Shown: positions 1 through 11,500 of the stretch, piece after piece | Layout: each line of letters starts with the position of its first letter | Position numbering within the stretch: the first letter of the stretch is position 1 | From: Eudorina sp. 2006-703-Eu-15 | Taxonomy: Eukaryota; Chlorophyta; Chlorophyceae; Chlamydomonadales; Volvocaceae | Assembly (NCBI GenBank): GCA_003117195.1 | Contig: BDSI01000034.1 | Span: forward strand, 186,001-250,000 | Length of the DNA: 64,000 nt | Direction of reading: 5' to 3' | Notes under the pieces: model-generated | Databases searched by the model: none | What the model saw: only the letters and a program-made list of their open reading frames with translations | What the model was told of the DNA's origin: nothing | Program-made: the position numbers and the translations under genes

Positions 1-2506
1 GCGCCACCGCCACAGCGGACGTGGCGGGCAGGTCGAGCACCTGCAGGTGCATGGCCTGGTTCTTGTAGCCGCTGCGGCAGATGATGACCTGCCGCTCCGC
101 CGTGTCGTCGCCCTGGGGGTCGCAGGGCGCCACGGCGATGCCGTCCAGTCCGCTGCCGTCCACGTCCCCCAGCGGCACGGGGCCGGTGACGCTGCCCTCC
201 TTGGCGCTGCAGGCCTGAGATTGACGTAGGAAGGGGCCACCGTACATCGACATCGGCATCACTATCATCCAGGTGCCGCTGCTGCTGCCCGGTTTCGAAC
301 CAACGGCGAGGCCCCAGCCCGCTCTAGATACTTGTGAGATGTGACACCACGGAGATGCGATATTGGGAGTGGGTTTCGCTCCGGTCGCGAGGGGCCGCCG
401 TGTTGTGCAGCGGTGGGCACGACCCGTGTGGGCCAACAGGGTACGAACCCGGTTCCGAGCCCCAGGCAGCTTTTCGAGTCCCAGTCAGCTTTTCGAGTCC
501 CAGTCAGCTTTTTGAGTCCCAGTCAGCTTTTCGAGTCCCAGCCAGCTTTTCGAGCCCCAGTCAGCTTTTTCAGCCCCAGTCAGCCCTTGCGGAACGAGCT
601 GCTGGACGTCAATGGCTCGGAGCGCGAGACGGCCGCCAAGCCCCAAAGAGCGCATCGCACGGGCACGTCCCCGCGACCCCGCCCTGCGAAGTGTGCCACG
701 GTCGTGTCGTACCTTGCCGACGTCGTACACATCCACCCGCTCACTGAAGCGGCACGCCGCGACCAGCATGCTCCCGTCCTGCAGACCCACCCGGCCCCCG
801 GGGCAGCATCATCAGCAGCAGCGCGACACAGGGGCACATACCGTACGGACTTCAGCGGGCACAAAGCGACCGTCCGGGCTTCAACTTCAATCCATGTTGG
901 ACAGCTGTATCGTGCCCGTGCCCATTACGGCCTGACAAAAAGGGTGACCCTACAGACGGTCTTGTGTGAAGCAGACAGACGCCGTCGGAGCAGTCCGTGA
1001 CACATTGGGGGTGCAAGCGGTCCGCCTTGCAAAACGAACACCGCGTCCCCCAACCCGCCCCGGCCCCCGGCCTCCCCGCCCCCCTCCCGCTATCGCCCCC
1101 GCCGCCCCCCGCCCCCGCCCAGCCGCTCACCTGCGTGAAGCACAGCGAGGTGGCCATGTCGGGCGCGGAGGGGTGGCACATGCGCGCCACCGGACTCTGC
1201 TGCTCGGGCCGCCACAGGTACACCTGAGGGACAGGTGGGGCAGTGAAAGGGAAGTGAAAAGCAGGACCATAGCAAGGCCCGGTCGGCCGGCTGCTCGCCA
1301 CACGCCTTCCGCCCGAGTCCTAGCCCGCTGGGTCCTTCATTACGCCCTTCTTATTCCCATTCCCCATTCCCTTTCCAACCAGATCGTCCGCTTGACCCGT
1401 GCGCAGTTGGGACCGCCATACTGCCAGGTTGGGCCCCTGCCAAGAAACGGCAGAGCCGTAGCCGCGGACCTGCCAGGGCACACCAGCACGCTCCCGCCCC
1501 ATCAGGATCGAACGGTGAAATCTTGACGAGGCAAGCATGCTGCCCGGTACGGCCCCAGTACGATAATACGGCACACTTACCACATGGTCAAAGCTGGATG
1601 AGGCCAGCATGCTGCCCGTCTCATTGAAGACGGTGCAGGAGATGGCGGACTGGCACTTGAGCATGCGGAAGGGCTTGTTGGAGCGCAGGTGGGCGGGCTG
1701 CTTCGACTGCAGCCGGATGTTCTCAACGTCCCACAGCGTCAGGCTGCTGGAGATCTGCGCGGCGTGCAGGGAGGCGCAGGGGGAGGGGAGGGTGGCCCGG
1801 CAGCGGGAATGCGACTCAAGATGCCCAAGGCACACCCGTAGTGGAAATGGAGCCGGTAGGTCCAGCGGCAGCAAAACGAGGGACATACATATGCGGACAT
1901 GTGCAAAAGTGCAACCGAGAGTCAGCAACCAGCGACGAACAGAAAGACAGGAGGGCTGTCGCGTCGGAGGGGAGAACAGAATGCCGACTGACTGAATCCG
2001 ATTACGTCCTCTGTCCCGGAACAGAGGCCAGCCGTGGGGCCGCAGTCGCTGTCCTTCCTTTCGTGAACGCTCTTACCCGCCGCCACCAAGCCGCCGCCGC
2101 CCTCCGTCGGCACACAGCCACCCAATGCCCGCAAACACCGCCGCCCCGCGCTCACCATCCGGCCCCCGAAGAACTCGTCGTCTGCAGCCGCCCCCGCGGC
2201 TGGGCCCCGGCCTCGCGCCCGCCGCGGCTGGCCGCGCGCCATGTTGCGGCCCTGCGCGGCGCTGTAGCCGCCGCCCGCGTACAGTCCCCGGTCCTGCATC
2301 TCCCGCGGCTTGGTGCCGCAAGCCAGCAGCAGCTTGGCCCCCGCGTTGGGGTCCTCGCCGCGCGGCGTCATGCCCGAGTCGAAGCTGGCGCCCGGCGGGG
2401 CCCCCTCGAAGAACATCCCCGGGGCGCGGGAGGGCCCCGACAGCGCGACACTAGACAGCATGACGTGGTGCGCGAGCGCCAGGGCGCTGACGGCCGCGTC
2501 CGGTAC
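1..2506 (-). other. Gene A exons 58-62: degenerate WD40 units and FG-GAP-like segment (cut by window edge)
   Basis: Exons: 2156-2506, 1581-1754, 1131-1223, 713-778, and 1-214 (incomplete). Exon 58 is Gly/Ala/Arg-rich and only weakly WD-like (AAVSALALAHHVML). Exons 59-61 read SSSLTLWDVENIRL, GSMLASSSFDHVVYLWRP and GSMLVAACRF, which are degenerate WD units. Exon 62 has LGDVDGSGLDGIAVAPC followed by QVIICRSGYKNQAM. Its D-x-D-x-S-G-x-D pattern resembles FG-GAP/VCBS calcium-binding loops, which also form beta-propellers. Phase is preserved by the CAG acceptor just right of 214. The real C-terminus lies outside the window. Confidence 0.7.
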
Positions 2507-5500
2507 CTGCGCGGCGTTGGACCCGTGGGTCAGTGGCGGGGCGGTAAGGGCGGTGGGACCAACGGGCGCAGCGGTGGGCGTCTCAAGCGATCATTTTGCA
2601 GGCACTGCAAACCAGCCCTTGTCCCTCGTGGGCCGATGAGGAATGCGGCATCGTATCCCCTGGCGCCTGCCACCGGGCGATGTGCCCCCCCCGGGGGTTG
2701 ACGGGTCAATCCGTTCAAGGCCTGTTGGCGTGCAGGGTCGTGGCGGCCACCGACGCAGACTGTGGACCTGGGCCAAAGCTGCGGTCCTGCCGGCTTGTCC
2801 GTCCTGGACAGGACTGCCGCAGATTGACGAGCAAGGACGATCACGGACCCGTTGCATGGGCAGCGTTGTACTTTGTAACAGGCTGCCGCCACCTAAGGCG
2901 GCGGCCGTTCGCCTCCTTGGTCCGGCATAGTCACACTACCGCTTCCATGCTTCCTCAAGCTCCTTCAAGGCGCAACGGACCTCGACCATAGCACCCAGGC
3001 CTCCCGTCCGTCATCGGAGATCTGGATGCACAGCCGGATTCAGCACCCACCTGCAGCGCCAGCTCCAACTTGGCGATCTGTGTCCAGCCCTCGCGGCTTC
3101 CGGACCCCCCCTCGTCCTTGCACCAGACCAGGACGGTGCCGCACACCGAGCCGGACGCCAGCACCAGCGCCTGGTCGTCGAAGGCCAGCGCGCTGACCGG
3201 AGAGCCGTGGCCCTGCGAAGGGGGGACGCGATAGACCGCCGGTACACCTTCAGCGGCCGTTTCACCATCCATCGTCCACCTTCCACCCGCCGAAGGGACA
3301 GCCAGCTGTGCCGCTGCAAGTCGTGCCGCTGCAAGTCGTGCCGTGCCGCTGCAAGTCGTGCCGCTGCAAGCCGTCCGCTGCCCAGTGATCATCAGAGCAG
3401 GGGTGCAGAGCCCCTCCAACAGGCCAGTGCCGGGCCCGGTCCAGGCCCGCCAACCACTCGCCACCCCGCGCATCCAACCCCGCGCATCCACCCCCCGCCC
3501 GCCCACCTGCAGCACCATGAGCTGCTGGTTGGACCGGGTGCTCCACAGCCGCAGTGTATGGTCCTCACTGCCGGATGCCAGGAGCTGGCCGTCGGGGGCC
3601 ATGGCGAGGACGGTGATGGTGCCCTCGATACCCCTGAGGGAGGGCGGGAGGGAGGGAAGGGGGGGAGGCAACAGCGGGGGCGTTGCGGCAAAGTGGGGCG
3701 TGTGGATCACCTGTCGCTGACCTCCTCGTAATGCATGCACGCCTTGCGAAGCCTGATCAGGCAGCCGCAACCCGCGCATGGAGATCTCAAAAACGGCGCT
3801 CTCACGGGCGGTGTGAACAAGGCGGCCGGATCTCAGGCAATGGGACCCTAGGGGATGCGGAGTGATGCATATGGGAGCCCTCACCGCTGAGACTCCTCCG
3901 TACAAGTGAAAGTACGGATGAAGAATTCATGTACGGTAACTCGTGACGGCTGAAATTTCGCTGGGACTACGACGACGCTTGGCGGCGAGGGCGCGCAGCC
4001 AAGCAGTGCCCCACCCAACAGATCGCGCAGATGCGGGCCCTTTAAGACAACACCACCATCACCACCACCATCATCACCACCATCACCACCACCATCATCA
4101 CCACTGCGTGTGCTGGGTCTGTCTGGGATTGGCTACCTCTAGAGAGTTCCATCACCCACCGGCACCGTCACGGTAACTCACTTGAAGTCCCGCACTTGCT
4201 GCGCATCAATCTGGCCCGGCGTGATGGAGGGCAGCAGGTCCCACAGCCGTACGGTCTCGTCCTGCAACAGTACGGGACACATTGCGGCAGGGCCGCAGGG
4301 GTTTGTCGGCCACACTTTGCGGGCGCGGAGTGGTGACGTAGAAGACGCAGCGCAGGATTCGCGGTGCTCGATGCCGTTACCCGAGTTTTGGCAGGTGTGG
4401 CACAGTGGCAGTGGCCGGCCAGCCCTTCCACCTCACCTCAGATGATGACGCCAGGCGGTTGCCCTTGCTGCTGAACGCCACCGCATTCACGTGGCCCGCG
4501 TGGCCCCGGATCTTGGCGACCGCCGTCCAACCGTACGGCACGTCATGGGCCTTATCCTTTCCAGGCGCCGCCGCCGCCGCCGCCGCAGCGGCAGCGTCCT
4601 GCTCCCCAGTCTCGGCCGCCGGCGCGCCCTCCTCGCCCTCGCCCTCGCCCGCTGCCGGCGGCTGTGCCTCGGTCTGCGGCGGTGGCAGCGGCGGTGCCGC
4701 CGGCTCCCTCCCTTCTCCCTTGTCCTTGCTTGGATCGCGCCGCCAGAGCCAGACGGTCGAGTCGTTGGATGCGCTCGCTATGACCTGTGACAAGGACGGT
4801 GGAGGGCACCGAGGCGGTGTCGCTCTGACCGCAGTACCCAAATCGCCAGGTTGCGCAACCGTCAGCAGTCCCCGATGGGTGGTCACACACTGCGCTACCG
4901 ACTGGACGCAAAACACACGGGGCTGGGGCTGGGTTGGCAGCCCTTGACCAGTGTCAGGCCCGGTCAGATGTCTGGGTTTATTAGCTGCGACTCTTCGCAT
5001 GTCACGCAGTCCTGCCCTGCCTGCCTTCGAGAACACACATGCACCGCGCGCAGCCTCGGTAAGCTCTGCCCTCCTCACCCCCTCCAGCCACTCCGCCTCC
5101 TCACCTCCTGACCGCCGTAGGTACCGATTGCGACGCTGTTGATGCGGCCCGTGTGACCCCGCAGTACAGCGAAGCAGGAGGGCTTCTCCGTGCCAGATGT
5201 CGGCAGCGTCCATAACCTCACGGTGTGGTCCCTGCGCGGAAGGGGGGGACGCCGCCAACGACGGGAAAGCGAGGTGGGCGGGCCGGTCGGCTGGGGTCCA
5301 CCAGAAAGCTAGAGCTCCGCGCACGGAGAACACTAGGGTTCGTATGGGTGAACTACCGTAACCAGAGCAATCCGCCGATGGCCGTGACACTATCTTGAGA
5401 ATTCCCGCTTCGGCATCCGGCCTTAAAACCGCCTCCCTGCCTGGAGCCAGGGTTGGCGAGATGCCACCGACCCGGCACCACTCCGAAGCAAGTTCCTGAC

Positions 5501-8500
5501 CACCCCGACCTTCACGACCCAGTTCCCTTGCCCTCAACTGCCGGGTTCCTCAACTGCACGCCACGCATCCCCCCTCAGGACGCCCGTTTGTTGTTTTCCC
5601 CGTGGAAAACAAACCCGCCCCAACCCGCTAGAATTCGCCCGCAATCCAAGGTCCACGAACCCCTGACCCCCTGCCCCCTAACTCACCACGAGCCGCTGAC
5701 CAGCATCTGATTCCCCGTCTTGTCCTTCCGTGGCGAGAAGGCGATGGACAGCACCCAGCTCTCGTGGCCCTGCGGGGTCGCGACAGCAGCAGCAGCAGCG
5801 AAACCGAGATTTGCGAAGAGGCGCCCAACTCCAAACCATTAGCACGGCGGGGACGGCGAGCGCGGCCAGGGACGGGGACAGGGACACACGGTGTACGGAG
5901 GCCGCCGCTGGCTCCGCCATGGGCGAACCTGATCCAGCCGTCCATCCCTGTCCCTGTGCGCGGGCAAGAGGAGAGCCCCGGCAGACACAAAGGCCCCAAA
6001 GGCCCCAAAACAAAGACCCGAACACGGGGGTTTGGATGCAGCCGCGAATGCGAGTGTGCCTGATGCCAACAACTGTGTCATGTGCCAACGAAGCCCGCCC
6101 GATCCGCGTCGTATGACATATGTGCATTTGGGCCCGAGGGTCTCACCCGCAGGACCACGCCGGTGCCGGGCAGCAGCGGCAGCCAGCCCGGCCTCTCGGT
6201 CTCGGAGCCCGTGATCTGCCCCACGTGGTAGAGCCGGATGGTGGTGTCCTCCGCGCTGGAGGCGAGGATGAGGCCGTCGGGGCTGAAGGCCAGCGAGCGG
6301 ATGACGTCGGTGTGGCCCTTGAACAGGTCCACCTGCGAGCCTCGCGCCACGTTCCACAGCCGCACGGTGTAGTCGTTGCCCGCCGAGGCGATGTAGTTCC
6401 ACTTGAGGCTCTCCCAGGCCACCGCGCGCACGCTGCCCGTGTGGCCCCGCAGCTCCCGGACGCACTCCGACGTCTCGCAGTCCCACACGCGGATGCTGCA
6501 GTCTGAGGAACACCACGCGGAACACGCGGCGGGAGTGCAACGCATTGCAAATCAAAAGCAGCCGTCGAGCGACACAACAGGGCCTGGGTGCGGTCTATGC
6601 ATCATTGACAACTCATGGCTTCCCCCTGTAACGCCCCATGCATCATTGACAACACATGGCTTCCCCCTGTTAACGCCCCGCTGTAACAGCACTACAGCAC
6701 TACGGCAGCACCGAAGCTTGATAATGTCAGCAGCGCCCGTCACCCGGAGCCCCAGCCCCTGAACCTTTGCGGCCTAACCCCGTCGGCAGCTCACCGTCAG
6801 AGCAGCTGGCCAGCATGAGGTGCGGGTCGCCGTCGCTCTCAAACTCCTGCGTGCAGCGAAACCGCACCAGGGCGACGCTGGAGCCTTTTCTTCAACTAGC
6901 GCGCCCCTCAGAGCGCCGGTGTGGGTTAGCGCAGGCCAATGACTGGCGAGGCTGCGCCCCCGCTCACGACCGATTGCACAGGGGCTCCATTGACGGTGTA
7001 AGCTTTCGGGACGCGCTGCGGCCGTCCGTTTCGGGGTTTTACAAGTATCTCCCCGCCCCCCAGGGTGGGAGCGTGCCGTGCCTGCCGCTAAGCGTCCCAG
7101 TGTTCAGCGACTTCCGAGTGAGGGATCAACATCAACATCGACATCAACGAGAGGTTCGCACATCCACGGAATTATGCTATGACCTGCGCGGAGTGGCCAG
7201 CAATGGCGACATGCGCAACGCGCAACATGGGTACAAAGCAGAAAGCAGCCGTCCGCGCAAGCCCCGCCCGGTAGGCGTCCGAGACCTCCGTTTCCGCTGC
7301 GCGGCCGCGGCCGTGAAAAAGGAGGTGCCGCAGGAGGCCCTCACCCACCTGGTATCCGAAGCAGATGCCCACAATCCAGCTGGTGTGGCCCTGTGCAGGG
7401 CAACCGAGGGCAGCAGGCGTGCAAAAAACTCCTTCAGCAACCCCGTAGCCGATGCACGCTGTCGCGTTCCCTGTGCGGCCGTGCCGATGCCCATCCGCAG
7501 TAGCAGGACAAGCCTCTGATTCCTCTCAGCTCTCACCCACACCCAGACAGGTACACATGCAGGTACCTCGTCACGCAAGTATTCTGAGCAGTTCTGGGTG
7601 CGCCCGGAATCGTTCTGGGGTTTGCATGTCTTTACCCAACACCCCGACGGAGTGAAACGACGCGTCGCACACTCTGCACCGAATGTGGGATCCCGCCCGG
7701 GGTTTCCCCGGCAGCGGCCTCACCTGCAGCACCGCGTTCTGCTTGCCCGTGTTGATGTCCCACAGCCGTATGACGTTGTCTGCAGCCGGCAGGCACGTCA
7801 ATGAGTCAGGGGCGGAAGACGAGGCGGTACCACGACGCGAGCCAGGCCGCGAGCGAGGCGGCTAGAATTTCTCTGAATTCTCTGAAGGGCCACCGCCAAG
7901 CGGCCGACTACCCGGCAGAAGCTCGCGCGCTGCCCTGTTGCCGCGCGACACGCTGGTCGGCCGCAACTGGCGGCTGTGCTGCGGTGCGCAAACGGCGCTA
8001 CAGCGGAAGGGTATGCAGCTTCCGTCGCGACCTGTCCAAATCCCGCTATCCCGGCTGGCCTCACCGTCGGAGCTGCTCGACACGAACTTGTCGTCGGGCG
8101 AGATCGCGACCGTCTGGAAGCTGCCCACGTCGCCCTGCAAGGCCGGTGGCGAAGGCCGGTGGCGGAAACGGCGGCAGCCGCGGGCCACGGCATCGGCGGA
8201 CAGATGCGCATGCACCACCTTGCTCATTCGCAACATGCAACTACTACCCCAATGGATATAGATAAAGCTCGCGAGCGAGCGAGTTCCGCGCGGTGTCACT
8301 GCCGCCGATCTGCTGGTATATATGCCAAGGCGCATATCGCTGCACGGTCGTTCTGGTCACCAGCTTCGGCGCCAAGGACTGCGGGGCGTGGTCGCGCTGT
8401 CGAGCCCCTTGCAGGTGAGCGGTGCACCGGGGCGTGTAGCTACAACCGCTGCCCGCCCGCCCGCCCGCCCGCCCGCCGCTCCCAGCCAGTTGGCCTGCTA

Positions 8501-11500
8501 TGCTGCTGCTATGGCTGATGTGCTTAAGCGCCGCGATCCGGTCCAGCAAGTACGGCACGCCATCCGTCCCGACCCGTACCTGTACCCCCGAGATCTGCTG
8601 GCCCCGGGTCGCGTCCCAGAGGCGGATGGTGGCGTCCGCGGCCCCCGACGCGACCGCGTGGCCGTTGGGCGAGTAGGACACGGTGGCGATCTGGCCAATG
8701 TGACCCTGCGGCCGTCCAGGAGGTAACAGATAAGCAGGCAATGAGCGCGGGCCAGCGATCTGTGACACGGACACCGCGATCCGCAAGGCTGCAACAGGGA
8801 GAACAATGGAATCCCGCGCTGGCCGCGTATCACCGGCGGGATGGAGGCGTCCGCAGATGTGTCCGTGTGTGTGTTTAGAAATGCAGCCCGCAACCCGGTC
8901 CGTGTGTGTTTAGAAGTGCAACCCGCCCGCCCGCCCGATCCCAGGTATCAATATACTTACCATAAACCCTGCGAGGAAAAAACTTACCATATGCAGGCGC
9001 GCGGACAAGGCAGCCGCGCCACCACCGCAAGGCAAATCACACCGCAAATACTAAATACGGAGACGCACGACGCACGCAAACGGATTATTTACCGACCTGT
9101 GAAATGTCCGTGTGTGTGTGTGTGCGTGTGTGTGTGTGTGTGTGTGTGAATCGTTACATATCTGCCGGGCCGACGCTGGCCGGGGGCGCTAACCCGCCCC
9201 ATTCGGGAGACCGCCGAAGCACTCCTCTGATGAGGAGGGGCGTAGTCCACTGTGTGTGTGTGTGTGTGTCGCATAAGCATGTCTCCAGCCGGGCACAGTG
9301 GTGCCCGAAGCCTGGCGGCCCGATGGGCGCGTCCCACCCGTTTCGGCCCCTCGCCCGAAAATCAAAGCATGCCCGCCGCGTACCGTGTCTCTGCCCCGAA
9401 CGCCCATTCCGGCTGCGTACCTGCATCATGGCCAGCTGCTGGCCGGTCCGCGCGTTCCACTGCCGGAGCGTGTTGTCCGCCCCGCCGGACACCAGCGTCA
9501 TGGAATCGGGCGAGAAGTCCACGCTGGTCACGCCCGAGGAGTGCCCGTGCAGCACCAACTGCTGCTCACCTGCATAACGACCAACCGAACCAACCACCAC
9601 CAGCACGGCTAAGTCGGATGCACTGGAAAGCTGGTTTAGCCCTCGCCAAGGACATCAGATAGAACCCGTCACACGTACAGCGCCCTGCTTCAAAGCGCAC
9701 TCGGCTGCGGATCGTACGCTGTGGCCCCGTCTCGCGCGGTTTCTTACCGTTGATTGTGCTCCAAATGCGGACGGTCTTATCCTGCGCGGCGGCGGGAGGT
9801 GTTTGTGGACGGATCCAACGGATCAAGGGAATGAGGGGGCGGGGTCAAGGTCAGGATCAGGAACAGGATGACGAACGGCATGAGGTAAAATCACTCGTCT
9901 TGCCGCCGAGGCACACAGGTGTTTCACCCGCCTCTAACGCCGCACAAGCGCCCATGAACACCGGCGCTCCATGCAAACGGCGGCACCCGTTTCAACAAAC
10001 CGTGCGCGGCGACGTCCCGCGCAACGGGCGAGACGCGCACTAAGGCAGCAAGGTCCTCAGCGACGACTATGCGACGCACCAGCGAGGCCGTGGCGATGCG
10101 CTGGCCATGGCTGCTGAATGCGCAGCAGATGACCCAGGAGTCGTGTCCTTTGAGCTCGCAGTGCAGCCTGCTGGTCCCCTGGCCCGCGGGGGCCACATGC
10201 CACAGCCTCACGGTGCGGTCCTCACTGGCGCTGGCCATCAGGCGGCTGGAGGACACCGGGCTGAAGGCCACGCAGCGGATCACGTCGGTGTGGCCCTGAC
10301 AGGCGAGGGGAAAGTGAGGCAGCCGACAGAGTCAAGAGTAAGGCAGCAGGTAGAACAGAAGGGGCCGGCGGTTGCGAAGGTTGGCACGCAAGGGGTGATC
10401 TACATTCCTCATATCCTCACGCCCCGAGGGCGTTGAGTAAAGGGCGCCCTGCCCCCCCCCCATCTTAGCGCCCAAAGATATGCCCTAACGCCAAAGCACA
10501 GCACAGAAATGCAAGGAGGAGCCAACCGGTCGAACTTGCGAGGCGCCTAACCACCGCCAGCGCACCCCGGATGCTCACCGACAGTACCAGGAACGGCGAG
10601 ATGGGCTCGTCGGTGACCCGCGCGGGCACCGACCACAGCCGCACGGTGCGGTCGTTGCCGCCGGTGGCCAGCAGCGTGCCGTCGCCGCTGAAACCGATGG
10701 CTCGCACGCTGCGGGGTCGGCCACGCGAGTGGGATTTGCGCATCAGTGAATGACCCACACCGGATGGTTCCGGTGTGCGCTTCCTATTCAGATTTCAGTG
10801 CGAGCAGGCACGATGCGGTGAGACTCGGTGAACCTTCCGTCACCGAGTGGAGGAGTGGTCGGAGGCGGTGTGGGGGGCTGCCGGCCGGCGAGCTCAGATG
10901 CCGCATCAGCCCCTCCTGTCGCAACCCGGTCATGCTATCTATGACCGCACTCATAAGCCGGCCCCAGGTGCCAACCCCGAGAGACCGACCCATAACCCCT
11001 GCCACCGTGGCCCTTTGGCCCGTTATGGTTTTATGGACCACGGGGGCTTCTGCGCCAACGAACGCCGCACGCTCGCTCTTTCTGCCGGCTTGCTTCTCAG
11101 CAGCTCTCACCTGCCGTCGTGGCCCTGCACTACACACAGCAGCTCCACCAGCAGGCCCGACTCGCCGCCGCCCTGGAGGGGCAGGGAACAGCAGCGGCGC
11201 GGCGGGACACGGGCGGACACAGGCGGCGCACATCTTCCGTGGGAGGACAGGGGGCGCGGCGCCGGCAGACAGATTGACGACGGGCCGACAGCGAAGTCGC
11301 AGCGCATCCACCGGCTGCGTCTGCATCCGCCCGCGACCCCCCTCTTTCCAGTTGTGTTTCGTGTTGCCCCCCTTCCCTAGCGTCCATCACATTTATATTA
11401 CTTATACATAATCCCTAGCCTTCATCACTGTTGCTCCATCCCGTCCCCGCCACAAAGTGAGGCGGCCCGTCACGCCAACCCCAGACGCGCTCCGCTGACC

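Larger units (their letters stand above)
3051..11172 (-). other. Gene A exons 41-57: WD40 units 10-23
   Basis: Exons: 11111-11172, 10579-10708, 10080-10295, 9748-9781, 9421-9569, 8580-8705, 8065-8134, 7724-7779, 7349-7390, 6795-6846, 6147-6502, 5687-5769, 5105-5231, 4437-4784, 4182-4261, 3507-3633, 3051-3212. Clear WD ends include RTVRLWSVPARV, RTVRLWHVAPAG, KTVRIWSTING, NTLRQWNARTGQQ, ATIRLWDATRGQQ, NVIRLWDINTGKQ, CSIRVWDCETSE, YTVRLWNVARGSQ, TTIRLYHVGQI, HTVRLWTLPTS, STVWLWRRDPS, ETVRLWDLLPS and HTLRLWSTRSNQQ. Exon 54 (4437-4784) carries a Pro/Glu/Ala-rich insertion with a poly-Ala run between blades, which probably loops out. The array would form several seven-bladed propellers; the usual role is ligand or partner sensing. 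Confidence 0.88.

Noticed and set aside
270..345. tRNA-like T-arm sequence (GGTTTCGAACC)
   Set aside because: No cloverleaf, acceptor stem or anticodon arm can be built around it; it is a chance palindrome in a gene A intron.
3943..4176. Small plus-strand frame with a run of about 18 histidines
   Set aside because: CAC/CAT microsatellite antisense to a gene A intron; no start context or homology.
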